Source: Erythrobacter sp. CCH5-A1
Lineage (GTDB): Bacteria > Pseudomonadota > Alphaproteobacteria > Sphingomonadales > Sphingomonadaceae
Reading direction: 5' to 3'
NCBI RefSeq assembly: GCF_001557115.1
Contig: NZ_LSKQ01000125.1
Span: forward strand, 1-64,000
Length of the DNA stretch: 64,000 bases
Position 1 is the stretch's first letter, and each line of letters opens with the position of its first letter. This document shows positions 1 through 8,959 of the stretch, one piece after another. The position numbers were made by a program, and so were the translations under genes. The notes beneath the pieces are model-generated. The model did not search any database. It saw nothing but the letters and a program-made list of their open reading frames with translations, and was not told where the DNA came from.

Positions 1-231
1 CTCCCCCCCGCCCCGCAGGACGAGCTCGACGCGATGATCGCCCACTTCGAGAAGCTGCTGGAACCGCGCGGCTATTTCTTCCCCCCCTCGCGTGCCGAAG
101 CGACGCGGCGGACCTTGCGCGGGCTGCTGACCAAACCGGGCTGGAACCACCTCGAAGTGCGCACATTGCGCGGGATCCTGAGCAGCCTCGAACGTCCGCC
201 GGAAGAGCAAGAACCGGTCACATCGCCGTAG
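1..231 (+). CDS. trmJ: TrmJ-type tRNA 2'-O-methyltransferase, C-terminal end (partial)
   Basis: The frame is open from the first base, so the gene starts outside the window; only about 76 C-terminal residues and the TAG stop are seen. The tail (MIAHFEKLLEPRGYFFPP, later TRRTLRGLLTKPGW and EVRTLRGILSSLE) matches the C-terminal extension of bacterial TrmJ/TrmH-family SPOUT RNA methyltransferases, which methylate the ribose of tRNA position 32. The SAM-binding knot lies upstream and cannot be checked. An FkbM gene follows 61 bp later on the same strand. Confidence 0.8.
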   Translation, partial: LPPAPQDELDAMIAHFEKLLEPRGYFFPPSRAEATRRTLRGLLTKPGWNHLEVRTLRGILSSLERPPEEQEPVTSP

Positions 232-292
232 CAAATTTGCCGCAATATTTCGATAGGCCGAAGAAAAGGCGCCATCGGGACAAACAGAAAAG

Positions 293-1222
293 ATGCGGAT
301 TGTGGAACCCGTGGCAACGCCTGAACGGGCGCTCGACCTGCAGGCCTGGCCCGAACATTCCGCTGCACGGATGGCCCGCGATTTCCTGCTGTGGCGGCAT
401 CTGCGCGTGATCCGCGCCCGGACGATGCGCCACGTCTACCTGCTCGCCGGCAGGCTGCGCAAGGGCAGCGGGCCGCAGGCTTCGCGCTCGGTTTACGGGG
501 TGCGGATGCAGAGCAACTGGGCCGATCGCACCTTCGCCTATTGCCAGTACGGCACCTATGGCCCCTATCTTGCCGACCTTCTCGCCAGCATCGACCGCCC
601 CTTCGCCTTTCTCGATATCGGCGCGAACCAGGGTCTGTTCTCGCTGATCGCGGCCAGAAATCCGCTGTGCGAGCGGATCGTCGCGCTGGAGCCCGTGCCT
701 GATACGCACCGCCTGCTCGCCGCCAATCTCGCACTGGCCGGGCTCGAGGGCCGCGCCGCAGCCCTCAATGTCGGGTTGTCGGACACGGCGGGCACGCACA
801 CCATAACCATCAATCCGGTCCACAGCGGCCAGGCGAGCCTTGAGGCGCACATGGCCGAGCGCAGCGATTGCCGAAGCATTGCGATCGAACTGGTGACGAT
901 GGCCGAACTGGGCGCGCACCTTCCCGCCGGCCTGCCGCTGTTCGTGAAGATCGATGTCGAGGGGCACGAGCCGATCATCATCGAGGAACTGCTCGCTTCG
1001 CGCCACGCGGCCGATGTGATCGGCATCTTTTACGAGCACGACAACCGCTGGACCGACAATGCCACGATCTGCCGCGCGCTTTACCGGGCGGGCTTTGCCA
1101 AGTTGAAGCGCTACGGACGTGGCAAGCATTTCGATGTGCTCGCCGGCCCCTCCCCGGTTCCGCTCGAGCGGATCCCGGCTTTCGAGCAGGGCATCGCCGA
1201 GGGCCAGCGCCAGCGTGCCTGA
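293..1222 (+). CDS. FkbM family methyltransferase
   Basis: A 309-aa SAM-dependent methyltransferase of the FkbM family. The SAM-binding motif I, DIGANQG, lies at about residues 108-114, followed by an acidic ALEPVPDT strand end near 131-138; the family hallmark KIDVEGHE is at 219-226. The fold is Rossmann-like and no signal peptide or membrane segment is seen. FkbM enzymes O-methylate varied small molecules or sugars; the substrate here cannot be inferred. The ATG at 293 is the first in frame. It stands alone between trmJ and the rpsD promoter. Confidence 0.85.
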   Translation: MRIVEPVATPERALDLQAWPEHSAARMARDFLLWRHLRVIRARTMRHVYLLAGRLRKGSGPQASRSVYGVRMQSNWADRTFAYCQYGTYGPYLADLLASIDRPFAFLDIGANQGLFSLIAARNPLCERIVALEPVPDTHRLLAANLALAGLEGRAAALNVGLSDTAGTHTITINPVHSGQASLEAHMAERSDCRSIAIELVTMAELGAHLPAGLPLFVKIDVEGHEPIIIEELLASRHAADVIGIFYEHDNRWTDNATICRALYRAGFAKLKRYGRGKHFDVLAGPSPVPLERIPAFEQGIAEGQRQRA

Positions 1223-1255
1223 GGCCGCCCGGTGCGCGCGCGGGCGTTTGCGCGC

Positions 1256-1283
1256 TTGACGTACCCTGCGTTCCTGCTATGCG
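1256..1283 (+). promoter_or_regulatory. Predicted sigma70-type promoter of rpsD
   Basis: TTGACG (1256-1261) and TATGCG (1278-1283) are separated by 16 bp, directly upstream of rpsD and outside the FkbM coding region. Seen in sequence; use as a promoter is inferred. Confidence 0.55.
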
Positions 1284-1289
1284 CGCGCC

Positions 1290-1411
1290 TTCGCAAATGG
1301 GCCCTGCACCCCGGTGAAGCAGGCGCCGCATCACGGTTTACTCTCGTGATGGAGCGATTCCGGGTTGAAGCCCGCCGCAGTGGCGGGTCAGCACATTGAA
1401 GGATACGACTT
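1290..1411 (+). promoter_or_regulatory. Structured 5' leader of rpsD
   Basis: About 120 nt of untranslated leader precede rpsD. Two short perfect hairpins are visible: ATCACG (1330-1335) with CGTGAT (1345-1350), and CCCGCC (1371-1376) with GGCGGG (1382-1387). A GAAGGA ribosome-binding site follows just before the ATG. S4 is a known autoregulator of its own operon in several bacteria, so a control role is possible but unproven. Confidence 0.4.
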
Positions 1412-2026
1412 ATGTCGAAGCGCAAGAGCGCCAAGCACAAGCTTGACCGCCGCATGGGCGAGAACATCTGGGGCCGCCCGAATTCCCCGGTGAACAAGCG
1501 TTCCTACGGCCCCGGCCAGCACGGCCAGCGCCGCAAGGGCAAGATGAGCGACTATGGCCTGCAGCTGCGCGCCAAGCAGAAGCTCAAGGGCTATTACGGC
1601 GACGTCACCGAAAAGCAGTTCAAGCGCAACTATCTCGAAGCCTCGCGCATGAAGGGCGACACCAGCCAGAACCTGATCGGCCTGCTCGAGCAGCGTCTCG
1701 ACATGGTGGTCTACCGCGCCAAGTTTGCGCCGACCATCTTCGCCGCGCGCCAGATCGTCAGCCACGGCCACATCTATGTGAACGGCCAGAAGTGCAACAT
1801 CGCCTCGCGCCGCGTGAACGTCGGCGACGTCGTCAGCCTCGGTGCCAAGGCCAAGGAAATGGCGCTGGTGATCGAAGCCCAGAGCCTCGCCGAGCGTGAC
1901 ATCCCCGACTACGTCATGCCCGACGGCACCGACAAGGTGACCTTCACCCGCGTGCCGAAGCTCGACGAAGTGCCCTACCCGGTGACGATGGAACCGAACC
2001 TGGTGGTCGAGTTCTACTCGCGCTGA
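1412..2026 (+). CDS. rpsD: 30S ribosomal protein S4
   Basis: A 204-aa protein of the normal S4 length. It opens with [20 protein letters not shown], typical of alphaproteobacterial S4, has the S4 RNA-binding domain around residues 94-155 ([20 protein letters not shown] then HIYVNGQK), and ends in VVEFYSR. S4 binds 16S rRNA early in 30S assembly. The GAAGGA site lies about 8 nt before the ATG. It is monocistronic here, with its own promoter, leader and strong terminator, rather than part of the alpha operon. Confidence 0.98.
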   Translation: MSKRKSAKHKLDRRMGENIWGRPNSPVNKRSYGPGQHGQRRKGKMSDYGLQLRAKQKLKGYYGDVTEKQFKRNYLEASRMKGDTSQNLIGLLEQRLDMVVYRAKFAPTIFAARQIVSHGHIYVNGQKCNIASRRVNVGDVVSLGAKAKEMALVIEAQSLAERDIPDYVMPDGTDKVTFTRVPKLDEVPYPVTMEPNLVVEFYSR

Positions 2027-2052
2027 TCCGGCCTGGCGCCGCACGGCACAGC

Positions 2053-2087
2053 AAGAGGGCGATCCTGCGGGGTCGCCCTTTTCTTTT
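2053..2087 (+). terminator. Rho-independent terminator of rpsD
   Basis: AAGAGGGCGA (2053-2062) pairs with TCGCCCTTTT (2073-2082), 10-nt loop, followed by TTCTTTT. It begins 27 bp after the rpsD stop codon. Confidence 0.85.
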
Positions 2088-2110
2088 GCCGGCCCTCGCC
2101 CTTGCGCTTT

Positions 2111-2410
2111 CTACAGCCTCGCAAGTTCCTCTGCCTGCCCGGCAAGCCAATCGGCCATGTTCGAGCAGGCGGGTTCACGGCCCGGAAAAGCCGTGGCTTC
2201 ATTGCGACGGATATGGGCCGCACTCGTCAGTTCCGTCAGCAGCGCAGGTGGCGCGGGCGGCCGATGACGGAAAAAGGCAGCTGCATTTTCGACCGCCGCC
2301 CGCAGCGCGTCAAAATAATCGGGGTCGATCTCCCGACGGCTGTGGATCGACAAGATTGCACTCAGAGCTGCAGATTGCACTGCGGATAGCGCGATCTCCC
2401 GGTCGTCCAC
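2111..2410 (-). CDS. Hypothetical protein, 99 aa, downstream of chorismate mutase
   Basis: I do not recognise a family. The frame starts with GTG four bases after the chorismate mutase stop, so the two genes are almost certainly translated from one transcript. The protein is mostly helical and Ala-rich (VQSAALSAILSI, FDALRAAVENAAAFF), with no signal peptide, membrane segment or cysteine cluster. The rpsD terminator lies just beyond its 3' end on the other strand. Support comes from operon spacing and codon bias, not homology. Confidence 0.55.
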   Translation of the reverse strand: MDDREIALSAVQSAALSAILSIHSRREIDPDYFDALRAAVENAAAFFRHRPPAPPALLTELTSAAHIRRNEATAFPGREPACSNMADWLAGQAEELARL

Positions 2411-2414
2411 TTAT

Positions 2415-2735
2415 TCAGCCCCGCACCCGGTCCCACTCGCCGAATTCATAGGCGATCGAGCCCTCGACGAGGCGTTCCCAGATATCGGCGACGACATCGC
2501 CGGGGATGCCGTGTGCCTCGGCCTCCGCGACGGCGGCGGCGATCACGCTGGCCTTCCTCGCCTCGTCCCGCACCGCATCGCGCGACGGCTTGATCCGCGC
2601 GGCGGCGCGCATGTAGCCGAACCGCTTGGCCAGCAGCGCTACCAGCTCGCGGTCGAGCGCGTCGACCCCGGCGCGGACTTCGGGCATGGTCTCACACGAT
2701 TGCGGATCTTTGACGGTATTTTGCATCCGCGCCAT
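2415..2735 (-). CDS. Chorismate mutase, AroQ fold (PchB-like)
   Basis: A compact all-helical AroQ-type protein of about 106 aa. The stretch VRAGVDALDRELVALLAKR followed by AAARIK aligns closely with PchB, placing the conserved active-site residues at about R21, R38 and K49. The family converts chorismate to prephenate; PchB also has isochorismate-pyruvate lyase activity, and which one applies cannot be told. The open frame extends further upstream, but that part crosses a terminator (2814-2850), so an ATG at 2735 (GGGGA upstream) or 2726 is the likely start. Confidence 0.8.
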   Translation of the reverse strand: MARMQNTVKDPQSCETMPEVRAGVDALDRELVALLAKRFGYMRAAARIKPSRDAVRDEARKASVIAAAVAEAEAHGIPGDVVADIWERLVEGSIAYEFGEWDRVRG

Positions 2736-2813
2736 TTGGCGACTGATTTCCCCGGTGTCGAGCCATGTTGCGCATCGCGGGGCAGATGCGCTGGCGAAGT
2801 GTCGCCCGGCCAG

Positions 2814-2850
2814 GAAAGGGCCGGGATCGGCGGCAGCCAATCCCGGCCCC
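2814..2850 (-). terminator. Rho-independent terminator after the 43-aa Cys-rich gene
   Basis: On the minus strand GGGCCGGGAT (2849-2840) pairs perfectly with ATCCCGGCCC (2827-2818) over a 12-nt loop and is followed by TTT. It separates the Cys-rich genes from chorismate mutase. Confidence 0.75.
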
Positions 2851-2861
2851 GTTGTGCCTTA

Positions 2862-2993
2862 TCAGCAGCAGGGCAGCCCGCAGCACACGCCCAGCGCACA
2901 GCAGGCGTTGGCCACAGCGCCCGGACCGGCGGCCATGGCAGCCGAGGACGAGAGGAGGGCAACAACAGCGGAAATCTTGGCAATCAGCTTCAT
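2862..2993 (-). CDS. 43-aa Cys-rich secreted peptide
   Basis: A short frame with a good ribosome-binding site (GGAG, 7 nt before the ATG). It begins with a textbook signal peptide (MKLIAKISAVVALLSSSAAM, cleavage probably after AMA near residue 21), leaving a mature peptide of about 22 residues with six cysteines in three CC pairs (ACCALGVCCGLPCC). A terminator follows at 2814-2850. It lies 34 bp downstream of another secreted Cys-rich protein, probably co-transcribed. Metal binding or disulfide-knot function is guesswork; I know no family. Confidence 0.65.
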   Translation of the reverse strand: MKLIAKISAVVALLSSSAAMAAGPGAVANACCALGVCCGLPCC

Positions 2994-3027
2994 TTCAATT
3001 CTCCAAATTCGTGTTTAAGTTCAGATG

Positions 3028-3354
3028 TCAGGCCCGGGCAGCGGCGCGCGGCGGCGGGGTGGCCGGGCGCAGCTTGGCTGAACGGTGGGGCGCTATCGCC
3101 GCGGCGGGGTCAGGCGTGAACCGGGTCGGCACCGCCTCGGCGACGGTGTCCGGCAGCACCGCCAGGGCGCATCCCGTCTGGCACTGGGTGAAATCGGGGC
3201 AATCCGCGCAGCAATCATCCGGGCAGGCCGGATCCTCCGGCGAATCGCTCGCGGCAAGGGTCATCGCGGCGTTGCCCGCGCTCGCCGGGGCCGACAGCGG
3301 CGCGAGCAAGCTGAGCGACAAGAGAGCAGAGAGGATCAACAGCACGAAACGCAT
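3028..3354 (-). CDS. Secreted Cys-rich hypothetical protein
   Basis: A 108-aa protein starting with a signal peptide (MRFVLLILSALLSLSLLAPL, then SAPASA, cleavage around residue 26). The mature part carries a cysteine cluster, ACPDDCCADCPDFTQCQTGC, seven cysteines within 20 residues at about 43-62, then a Pro/Ala-rich tail. The spacing suggests metal ligation in the periplasm, but no family is recognised. It sits 57 bp after tgt and 34 bp before the 43-aa Cys-rich peptide on the same strand. Confidence 0.6.
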   Translation of the reverse strand: MRFVLLILSALLSLSLLAPLSAPASAGNAAMTLAASDSPEDPACPDDCCADCPDFTQCQTGCALAVLPDTVAEAVPTRFTPDPAAAIAPHRSAKLRPATPPPRAAARA

Positions 3355-3411
3355 AGCCCGTCATTCGCGTCTTTCGCCGCATAAGTTACGCCGCCACGGA
3401 ATTACGCACAG

Positions 3412-4626
<1,215 letters not shown>

Positions 4627-4648
4627 TCAGCCGTGTGGCTGCGACGGC

Positions 4649-5206
4649 TTAGAACTTGATGCCGACGCCCACGGTGCCGCGCAGCGTGTCGAACGCGATG
4701 GTATCGACGTTGGCGCGCAGAACGACGCTGCTCACCGGAACTTCCACGCCGACGCCGACGAGGTAGTCACCTGCGGTGGTGTCGAGATCGAAGTCGTTCT
4801 CGTCGAAATCGGGATCGTTGATCAGTTCGCCGGCGTCGAGGTCAACCCACTGGTAGCCGCCGCGGGCATAGATCTTGCTGCCGCCCTTGGTCTTGAGGCC
4901 AAGGCGCGCCGAGAGGCCGTATTCGGCATCGATCGGGCCCGAACCGAAGTTCGCGTTGCCTTCAGCACCGATGAACAGGGTCTCGCCGATCGGGAAATCG
5001 ACCGCAGCAAAGCCGCCGTAGATCTCGCCGCTGTCGTCAATGTCGAAGCCTTCGATGCCGGTATCGTCGATGTCGACGCCGAGATCGTGGAGGCCGACCT
5101 GCGCGCCGATGGTGACTTCGGGCTTGGCCGAATCTTGGGCCTGCGCGGCCGACGGCAGAATGACCGCGCCGAACGCTGCGATCGTCGCGAATGCGATCTT
5201 TTTCAT
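4649..5206 (-). CDS. Outer-membrane beta-barrel protein (paralogue 1)
   Basis: A 185-aa secreted protein with a signal peptide (MKKIAFATIAAFGAVILPSA, AQA cleavage near residue 23) and alternating amphipathic strands ending in VGVGIKF; the terminal Phe is the BAM-recognition signature of outer-membrane barrels. An acidic insert (DDTGIEGFDIDDSGE) lies near residues 45-60. It resembles small opacity/porin-like proteins. It is a close paralogue of the gene at 5419-5997: the last ~30 residues are identical. It has its own terminator and an upstream tandem-repeat site. Confidence 0.85.
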   Translation of the reverse strand: MKKIAFATIAAFGAVILPSAAQAQDSAKPEVTIGAQVGLHDLGVDIDDTGIEGFDIDDSGEIYGGFAAVDFPIGETLFIGAEGNANFGSGPIDAEYGLSARLGLKTKGGSKIYARGGYQWVDLDAGELINDPDFDENDFDLDTTAGDYLVGVGVEVPVSSVVLRANVDTIAFDTLRGTVGVGIKF

Positions 5207-5313
5207 CTGGTTTTTCCTTTGCTTGAACCGGCCGCAGGGGATGCGGCGGGTTGCCCAAGCAATTAGGAATCAGGCAATTGCTCCGCAATGAACGAAGATT
5301 CAGGTTTCCGTTC

Positions 5314-5343
5314 ATGTCCGCCGATCGACAGATTGCGTCCGAC
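5314..5343 (-). promoter_or_regulatory. Tandem direct-repeat operator upstream of barrel gene 1
   Basis: ATGTCCGCC (5314-5322) and GCGTCCGAC (5335-5343, plus-strand spelling) are direct repeats with a 21-bp period, about 108 bp upstream of the start at 5206. The same layout precedes paralogue 2. Nine-bp direct repeats spaced by 12 bp match the geometry of LytTR-domain regulator sites; the regulator itself is not identified. Confidence 0.5.
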
Positions 5344-5375
5344 GAACAGCGGTTTCGTATCGACCAGTGCAATGT

Positions 5376-5410
5376 GCCGGAGGGTCGTGGCAGCGACCCT
5401 CCGGCTTTTT
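5376..5410. terminator. Hairpin downstream of barrel gene 2
   Basis: GCCGGAGGGTCG (5376-5387) pairs perfectly with CGACCCTCCGGC (5394-5405). The TTTTT tract lies on the plus-strand side (5406-5410), the wrong side for the minus-strand gene ending at 5419. It may still end or protect that transcript, or stop plus-strand transcription. Confidence 0.5.
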
Positions 5411-5418
5411 GGCAGGCG

Positions 5419-5997
5419 TCAGAATTTGATGCCGACGCCGACGGTCCCGCGCAGGGTATCGAAGGCGATGGTGTCGACGTTGGCGCGCAGCACCACGCTG
5501 CTCACCGGCACTTCCACGCCGAGGCCGACGAGGTAGTCGCCGCCGACGTCAGGCGTGTCGATGTCGTTCTCGTCGAGGAAATCCTCGCTGACCCCGGTCA
5601 GGTTCTCGATGTCGAGGTCGACCCACTGGTAGCCGCCGCGGGCGTAGATCTTGCTGCCGCCCTGGGTGCGGAAGCCGAGCCGGCCGGCCGCACCATATTC
5701 GGCTTCGATCGGGCCGCTGCCGAAGTGGAAGTTGCCCTCGACCCCTGCAAACATGCTTTCGCCCAGCGGGAAGTCGGCCGCGATGAAGCCGCCGTAGATT
5801 TCGGCGGTGTCATCGATGTCGAGATCATCGAACTCGCCATCATCGGCATCGAGATCGCCGAGATCGACCCCGAGATCGTGGAGGCCGACCGAGGCGCCGA
5901 TGGTGATGTCGGGCTTGGCGCTGTCCTGCGCATGGGCAGCAGCGGGAAGCGCAACCGCGCAGCTTGCGACAAGCGAGGTGAAGACGAACTTCTTCAT
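5419..5997 (-). CDS. Outer-membrane beta-barrel protein (paralogue 2)
   Basis: A 192-aa barrel protein with a signal peptide (MKKFVFTSLVASCAVALPAA, cleavage after AHA) and the same C-terminus, VGVGIKF, as paralogue 1. The acidic insert after strand 1 is longer here (DLGDLDADDGEFDDLDIDD, residues ~46-64), which might bind cations. The two genes are a tandem duplication: strands containing YARGGYQWVDLD and VLRANVDTIAFDTLRG are shared. Its promoter region holds tandem direct repeats at 6104-6133. The function is unknown beyond outer-membrane location. Confidence 0.85.
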   Translation of the reverse strand: MKKFVFTSLVASCAVALPAAAHAQDSAKPDITIGASVGLHDLGVDLGDLDADDGEFDDLDIDDTAEIYGGFIAADFPLGESMFAGVEGNFHFGSGPIEAEYGAAGRLGFRTQGGSKIYARGGYQWVDLDIENLTGVSEDFLDENDIDTPDVGGDYLVGLGVEVPVSSVVLRANVDTIAFDTLRGTVGVGIKF

Positions 5998-6103
5998 GGC
6001 TTTTTTCCGTCCTTGTAAGATCCGCCGCGGGAGGTGCGACGTCGGACGGGGGCTAGGAAGCTCGGCTTGTCTGCGAAATGAACAAAGCTAGTCGAATACT
6101 TTA

Positions 6104-6133
6104 ATGTCCGACTGATGGTGCATCATGTCCGAC
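6104..6133 (-). promoter_or_regulatory. Tandem direct-repeat operator upstream of barrel gene 2
   Basis: Two perfect copies of ATGTCCGAC (6104-6112 and 6125-6133) with a 21-bp period, each followed by a near-identical YRATG, about 107 bp upstream of the start at 5997. Spacing, distance and core match the site before paralogue 1. The two promoter regions also share an ATGAAC-AAG block between repeats and gene. Confidence 0.55.
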
Positions 6134-6158
6134 CAATGAAATCAAAGACTAACATGGG

Positions 6159-6929
6159 TTACTCGCGCAACCGCCATCCGGTCCGGAAGATCACCGCGAT
6201 GATGATGGTGCAGACCGTCAGGAAGCCGAGGGTCAGCCCGAGCGATACCGCAATCGGCACGTCCGACACGCCGTAGAAGGCATAGCGCAGCCCGCTCACC
6301 AGAAAGGCAATCGGGTTGGCGAGCGCGATGGCGTCCCAAGGCGCGGGCAAGTCGCGGATCGAGTAGAAGGTGCCGCCAAGGAAGGTCAGCGGGGTCAGGA
6401 TCAGCATCGGGATGATGCCGAGCTTCTCGAAGCTGTCGGCCCAGATGCCGAGGATGAAGCCGAACAGCGCGAAGCTTGCCGCGACCAGCATGATGTAGAC
6501 CGCCGCCAGCAGCGGATGGGCGATCTCGTAAGGGACAAACAGCCGCGCGGTGGCGAGGATGATCGCCGCTAGGATCAGCCCCTTGGTGGCCGCCGCGCCG
6601 ACAAAACCGGTGAGCGTCTCGGCCACCCCCACGGGGGCGGAGAGCAGCTCATAGATCGTGCCGGTGAAGCGCGGCATGTAGATACCGAAGCTCGCATTGC
6701 TGGTGGTCTCGCCCAGCAGGGTGAGCATCAGCAGGCCGGGGATGATGAAGGCGCCGTAGGGCACGCCGCCGACCGGCTCCATCCGCGCGCCGATGACGCT
6801 GCCGAACACCACGAAATAGAGCGAAGTGGTCAGCACCGGCGAGAGGATCGACTGGAAAGCGGTGCGGAAAGCGCGGGCCATCTCGCGCTGGTAGATGGCA
6901 AAAGCGCTGCGAGGACTGAAGTGCATCAC
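6159..6929 (-). CDS. ABC-2 type transporter permease
   Basis: A 256-aa membrane protein with about six hydrophobic segments and the ABC2 permease layout: an N-terminal amphipathic helix ([14 protein letters not shown]), then TM segments including [35 protein letters not shown] and [24 protein letters not shown] stretches, ending near [18 protein letters not shown]. It overlaps the stop of the ATP-binding subunit by 4 bp, so the two form one half-transporter pair. Similar exporters carry drugs, lipids or polysaccharides; the cargo is not evident. Confidence 0.88.
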   Translation of the reverse strand: MMHFSPRSAFAIYQREMARAFRTAFQSILSPVLTTSLYFVVFGSVIGARMEPVGGVPYGAFIIPGLLMLTLLGETTSNASFGIYMPRFTGTIYELLSAPVGVAETLTGFVGAAATKGLILAAIILATARLFVPYEIAHPLLAAVYIMLVAASFALFGFILGIWADSFEKLGIIPMLILTPLTFLGGTFYSIRDLPAPWDAIALANPIAFLVSGLRYAFYGVSDVPIAVSLGLTLGFLTVCTIIIAVIFRTGWRLRE

Positions 6930-7870
6930 GCCGCCTCCGCCTGCTTGCCGAGCAGGCCGACGAAGATGTCCTCGAGCGAGCTGTCGTGAATGTCGAGACT
7001 GGTGAAGGCGATCCCTGCGCGGGTCAGCGCCTGAGTGAGCTGCGCGACCTCGGCCCGGCCCTTGCCCTGCCCGTTCCCGCCGCGATAGGTGAACCGGGTG
7101 CCGCCCTCGGACAGTTCGAGCGCGAAGTCCGCCAGTGCCTCGGGCAGCTGCGCCAGCGGCGCTGCCAGATCGATCACCGCCTCGGTGGTGCCGAGCCGCT
7201 CCATCATCGCGCGCTTTTCATCGACCATCAGAATGCGTCCGCCCTGGATGATGCCAACCCGGTCGGCCATTTCCTCGGCTTCCTCGATATAGTGGGTGGT
7301 GAGGATGATGGTGACGCCGCGTTCCTTGAGGGCCGCGATCTGCTCCCACATGCCCTTGCGCAGTTCCACGTCCACCCCGGCGGTGGGTTCATCGAGGAAC
7401 AGCAGCTCAGGCTCGTGCGCCAGCGCCTTGGCGATCAGCACGCGGCGCTTCATCCCGCCGGACAGCGCGCGGATCTGGGCGTCCTTCTTGTCCCAGAGGG
7501 AAAGGCCTTTCAGAATATCCTCGAGCCGCGCGGGATCGTAGGGGTTGCCGAAAAGGCCCTGCGAATAGGCGACCGCGCGCCACACGGTCTCGAACATGTC
7601 GGTCGCCAGTTCCTGCGGGACGAGGCCGATCCGCGCTCGCGCCGCGCGCCAGTCATTCGACAGGTCTTTCCCGAAGGCGGTGATGGTCCCGCCCGAGGGC
7701 CGGACCAGCCCGCACACCGCGCCGATCAGCGTGGTCTTGCCTGCCCCGTTGGGCCCGAGCAGTGCGAAGATCTCGCCCTGCCGGATATCGAGATCGACCG
7801 AATCGAGCGCGCGCGGGCCGTTCCTGTAGGTCTTGGTCAGACCGCGGATCGACAGGATGGGTTCATGCAT
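6926..7870 (-). CDS. ABC transporter ATP-binding protein
   Basis: A 314-aa nucleotide-binding subunit. Walker A is GPNGAGKTT at residues 39-47, the signature is LSGGMKRR, Walker B is [13 protein letters not shown], and the H-loop follows in [10 protein letters not shown]. The ~80 residues after the core form a DrrA/CcmA-like C-terminal extension. It starts 9 bp after queA ends and overlaps its permease by 4 bp, so it is probably in the queA operon although functionally unrelated. It energises the permease at the inner membrane. Confidence 0.93.
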   Translation of the reverse strand: MHEPILSIRGLTKTYRNGPRALDSVDLDIRQGEIFALLGPNGAGKTTLIGAVCGLVRPSGGTITAFGKDLSNDWRAARARIGLVPQELATDMFETVWRAVAYSQGLFGNPYDPARLEDILKGLSLWDKKDAQIRALSGGMKRRVLIAKALAHEPELLFLDEPTAGVDVELRKGMWEQIAALKERGVTIILTTHYIEEAEEMADRVGIIQGGRILMVDEKRAMMERLGTTEAVIDLAAPLAQLPEALADFALELSEGGTRFTYRGGNGQGKGRAEVAQLTQALTRAGIAFTSLDIHDSSLEDIFVGLLGKQAEAA

Positions 7871-7879
7871 TGCTACCGA

Positions 7880-8917
7880 TTAAGGGAGCAGCAGCGAGGA
7901 GTCACCATAGGAATAGAAGCGGTACTCTTGCGCGATGGCATGGGCATAGGCCGCCATCATCCGCTCGCGGCCCATCAGCGCGCTGACCAGCATCATCAGG
8001 GTCGACTTGGGCAGGTGAAAATTGGTCATTAGCCCGTCGACCGCCTTGAGCCTGTAGCCCGGCGTGATGAAGATCGCGGTGTCGCCCGCGAAGGGCCGGA
8101 TGATGCCCTGCTCGTCCACCGCGCTCTCGAGCAGCCGCAGGACCGTGGTGCCGACAGCGATGATCCGGCCGCCGGCAGCACGCGAGGCGTTGAGCCGGTC
8201 GGCGGTTTCCTGCGAGATGCGCCCGAATTCGGCGTGCATCCGGTGGTCGTCGGTGTCCTCGGCCTTGACCGGCAGGAAGGTGCCCGCGCCGACGTGCAGC
8301 GTCAGCATCGCTCGCCCGATCCCGGCGGCGTCGATGGCGTCGACCAGGCGCTGCGTGAAGTGCAGCGAGGCGGTGGGCGCCGCGACCGCCCCTTGCTCGC
8401 GCGCGAACATGGTCTGGTAGTCCTCGAGGTCCTGCACATCGACCCCGCGTTTCGACGCGATGTAGGGCGGCAGCGGCATGGTGCCGGCACGGTCGAGCAG
8501 AACCTCGACGGGCTCCTCGCCTTCGAAGAACAGGGTCAGCGACCCGTCGGCGTGGCGCTCCTCGGCGATTGCGGTCACGCCGCCGCCGAAGACCAGCTGG
8601 TCGCCGATCTTCACCCGCTTGGCGTTCCTGAGGAAGGCCTGCCAGCGGCGCAGGTCGATACGCTTGTGGAGCGTCGCGCCGATCCGGGCCTCGCCTTCGG
8701 CCCGGCGGCCTTCAAGCTGGGCGGGGATGACGCGCGTGTCGTTGAAAACGAGCACATCGCCGGGGGCAAGCAGGCTCGGCAGATCGCGCACGCCCCGGTC
8801 TTCGAACGGCGCATCGCTCCCACGCACCACCAGCATCCGCGCCGCATCGCGCGGGCGCACCGGGCGCAGCGCGATCCGCTCTTGCGGCAATTCGAAATCG
8901 AACAGGTCAACCTTCAT
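7880..8917 (-). CDS. queA: tRNA preQ1(34) S-adenosylmethionine ribosyltransferase-isomerase
   Basis: A 345-aa protein of the usual QueA length. Signatures: [15 protein letters not shown] at the start, [26 protein letters not shown] near the middle, GTTVLRLLE and the C-terminal [17 protein letters not shown]. QueA transfers and rearranges the ribosyl part of SAM onto preQ1 in tRNA, giving epoxyqueuosine, one step after Tgt. It lies 42 bp downstream of a cyclophilin gene and 9 bp upstream of an ABC transporter. Confidence 0.97.
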   Translation of the reverse strand: MKVDLFDFELPQERIALRPVRPRDAARMLVVRGSDAPFEDRGVRDLPSLLAPGDVLVFNDTRVIPAQLEGRRAEGEARIGATLHKRIDLRRWQAFLRNAKRVKIGDQLVFGGGVTAIAEERHADGSLTLFFEGEEPVEVLLDRAGTMPLPPYIASKRGVDVQDLEDYQTMFAREQGAVAAPTASLHFTQRLVDAIDAAGIGRAMLTLHVGAGTFLPVKAEDTDDHRMHAEFGRISQETADRLNASRAAGGRIIAVGTTVLRLLESAVDEQGIIRPFAGDTAIFITPGYRLKAVDGLMTNFHLPKSTLMMLVSALMGRERMMAAYAHAIAQEYRFYSYGDSSLLLP

Positions 8918-8959
8918 GGCGCGCGCCCCTAGCCGGAAGGCACGGGCGGCGGAAGGGGC

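Noticed and set aside
2736..2840. N-terminal extension of chorismate mutase to 2840
   Set aside because: The extension runs through a terminator hairpin and has no family similarity.
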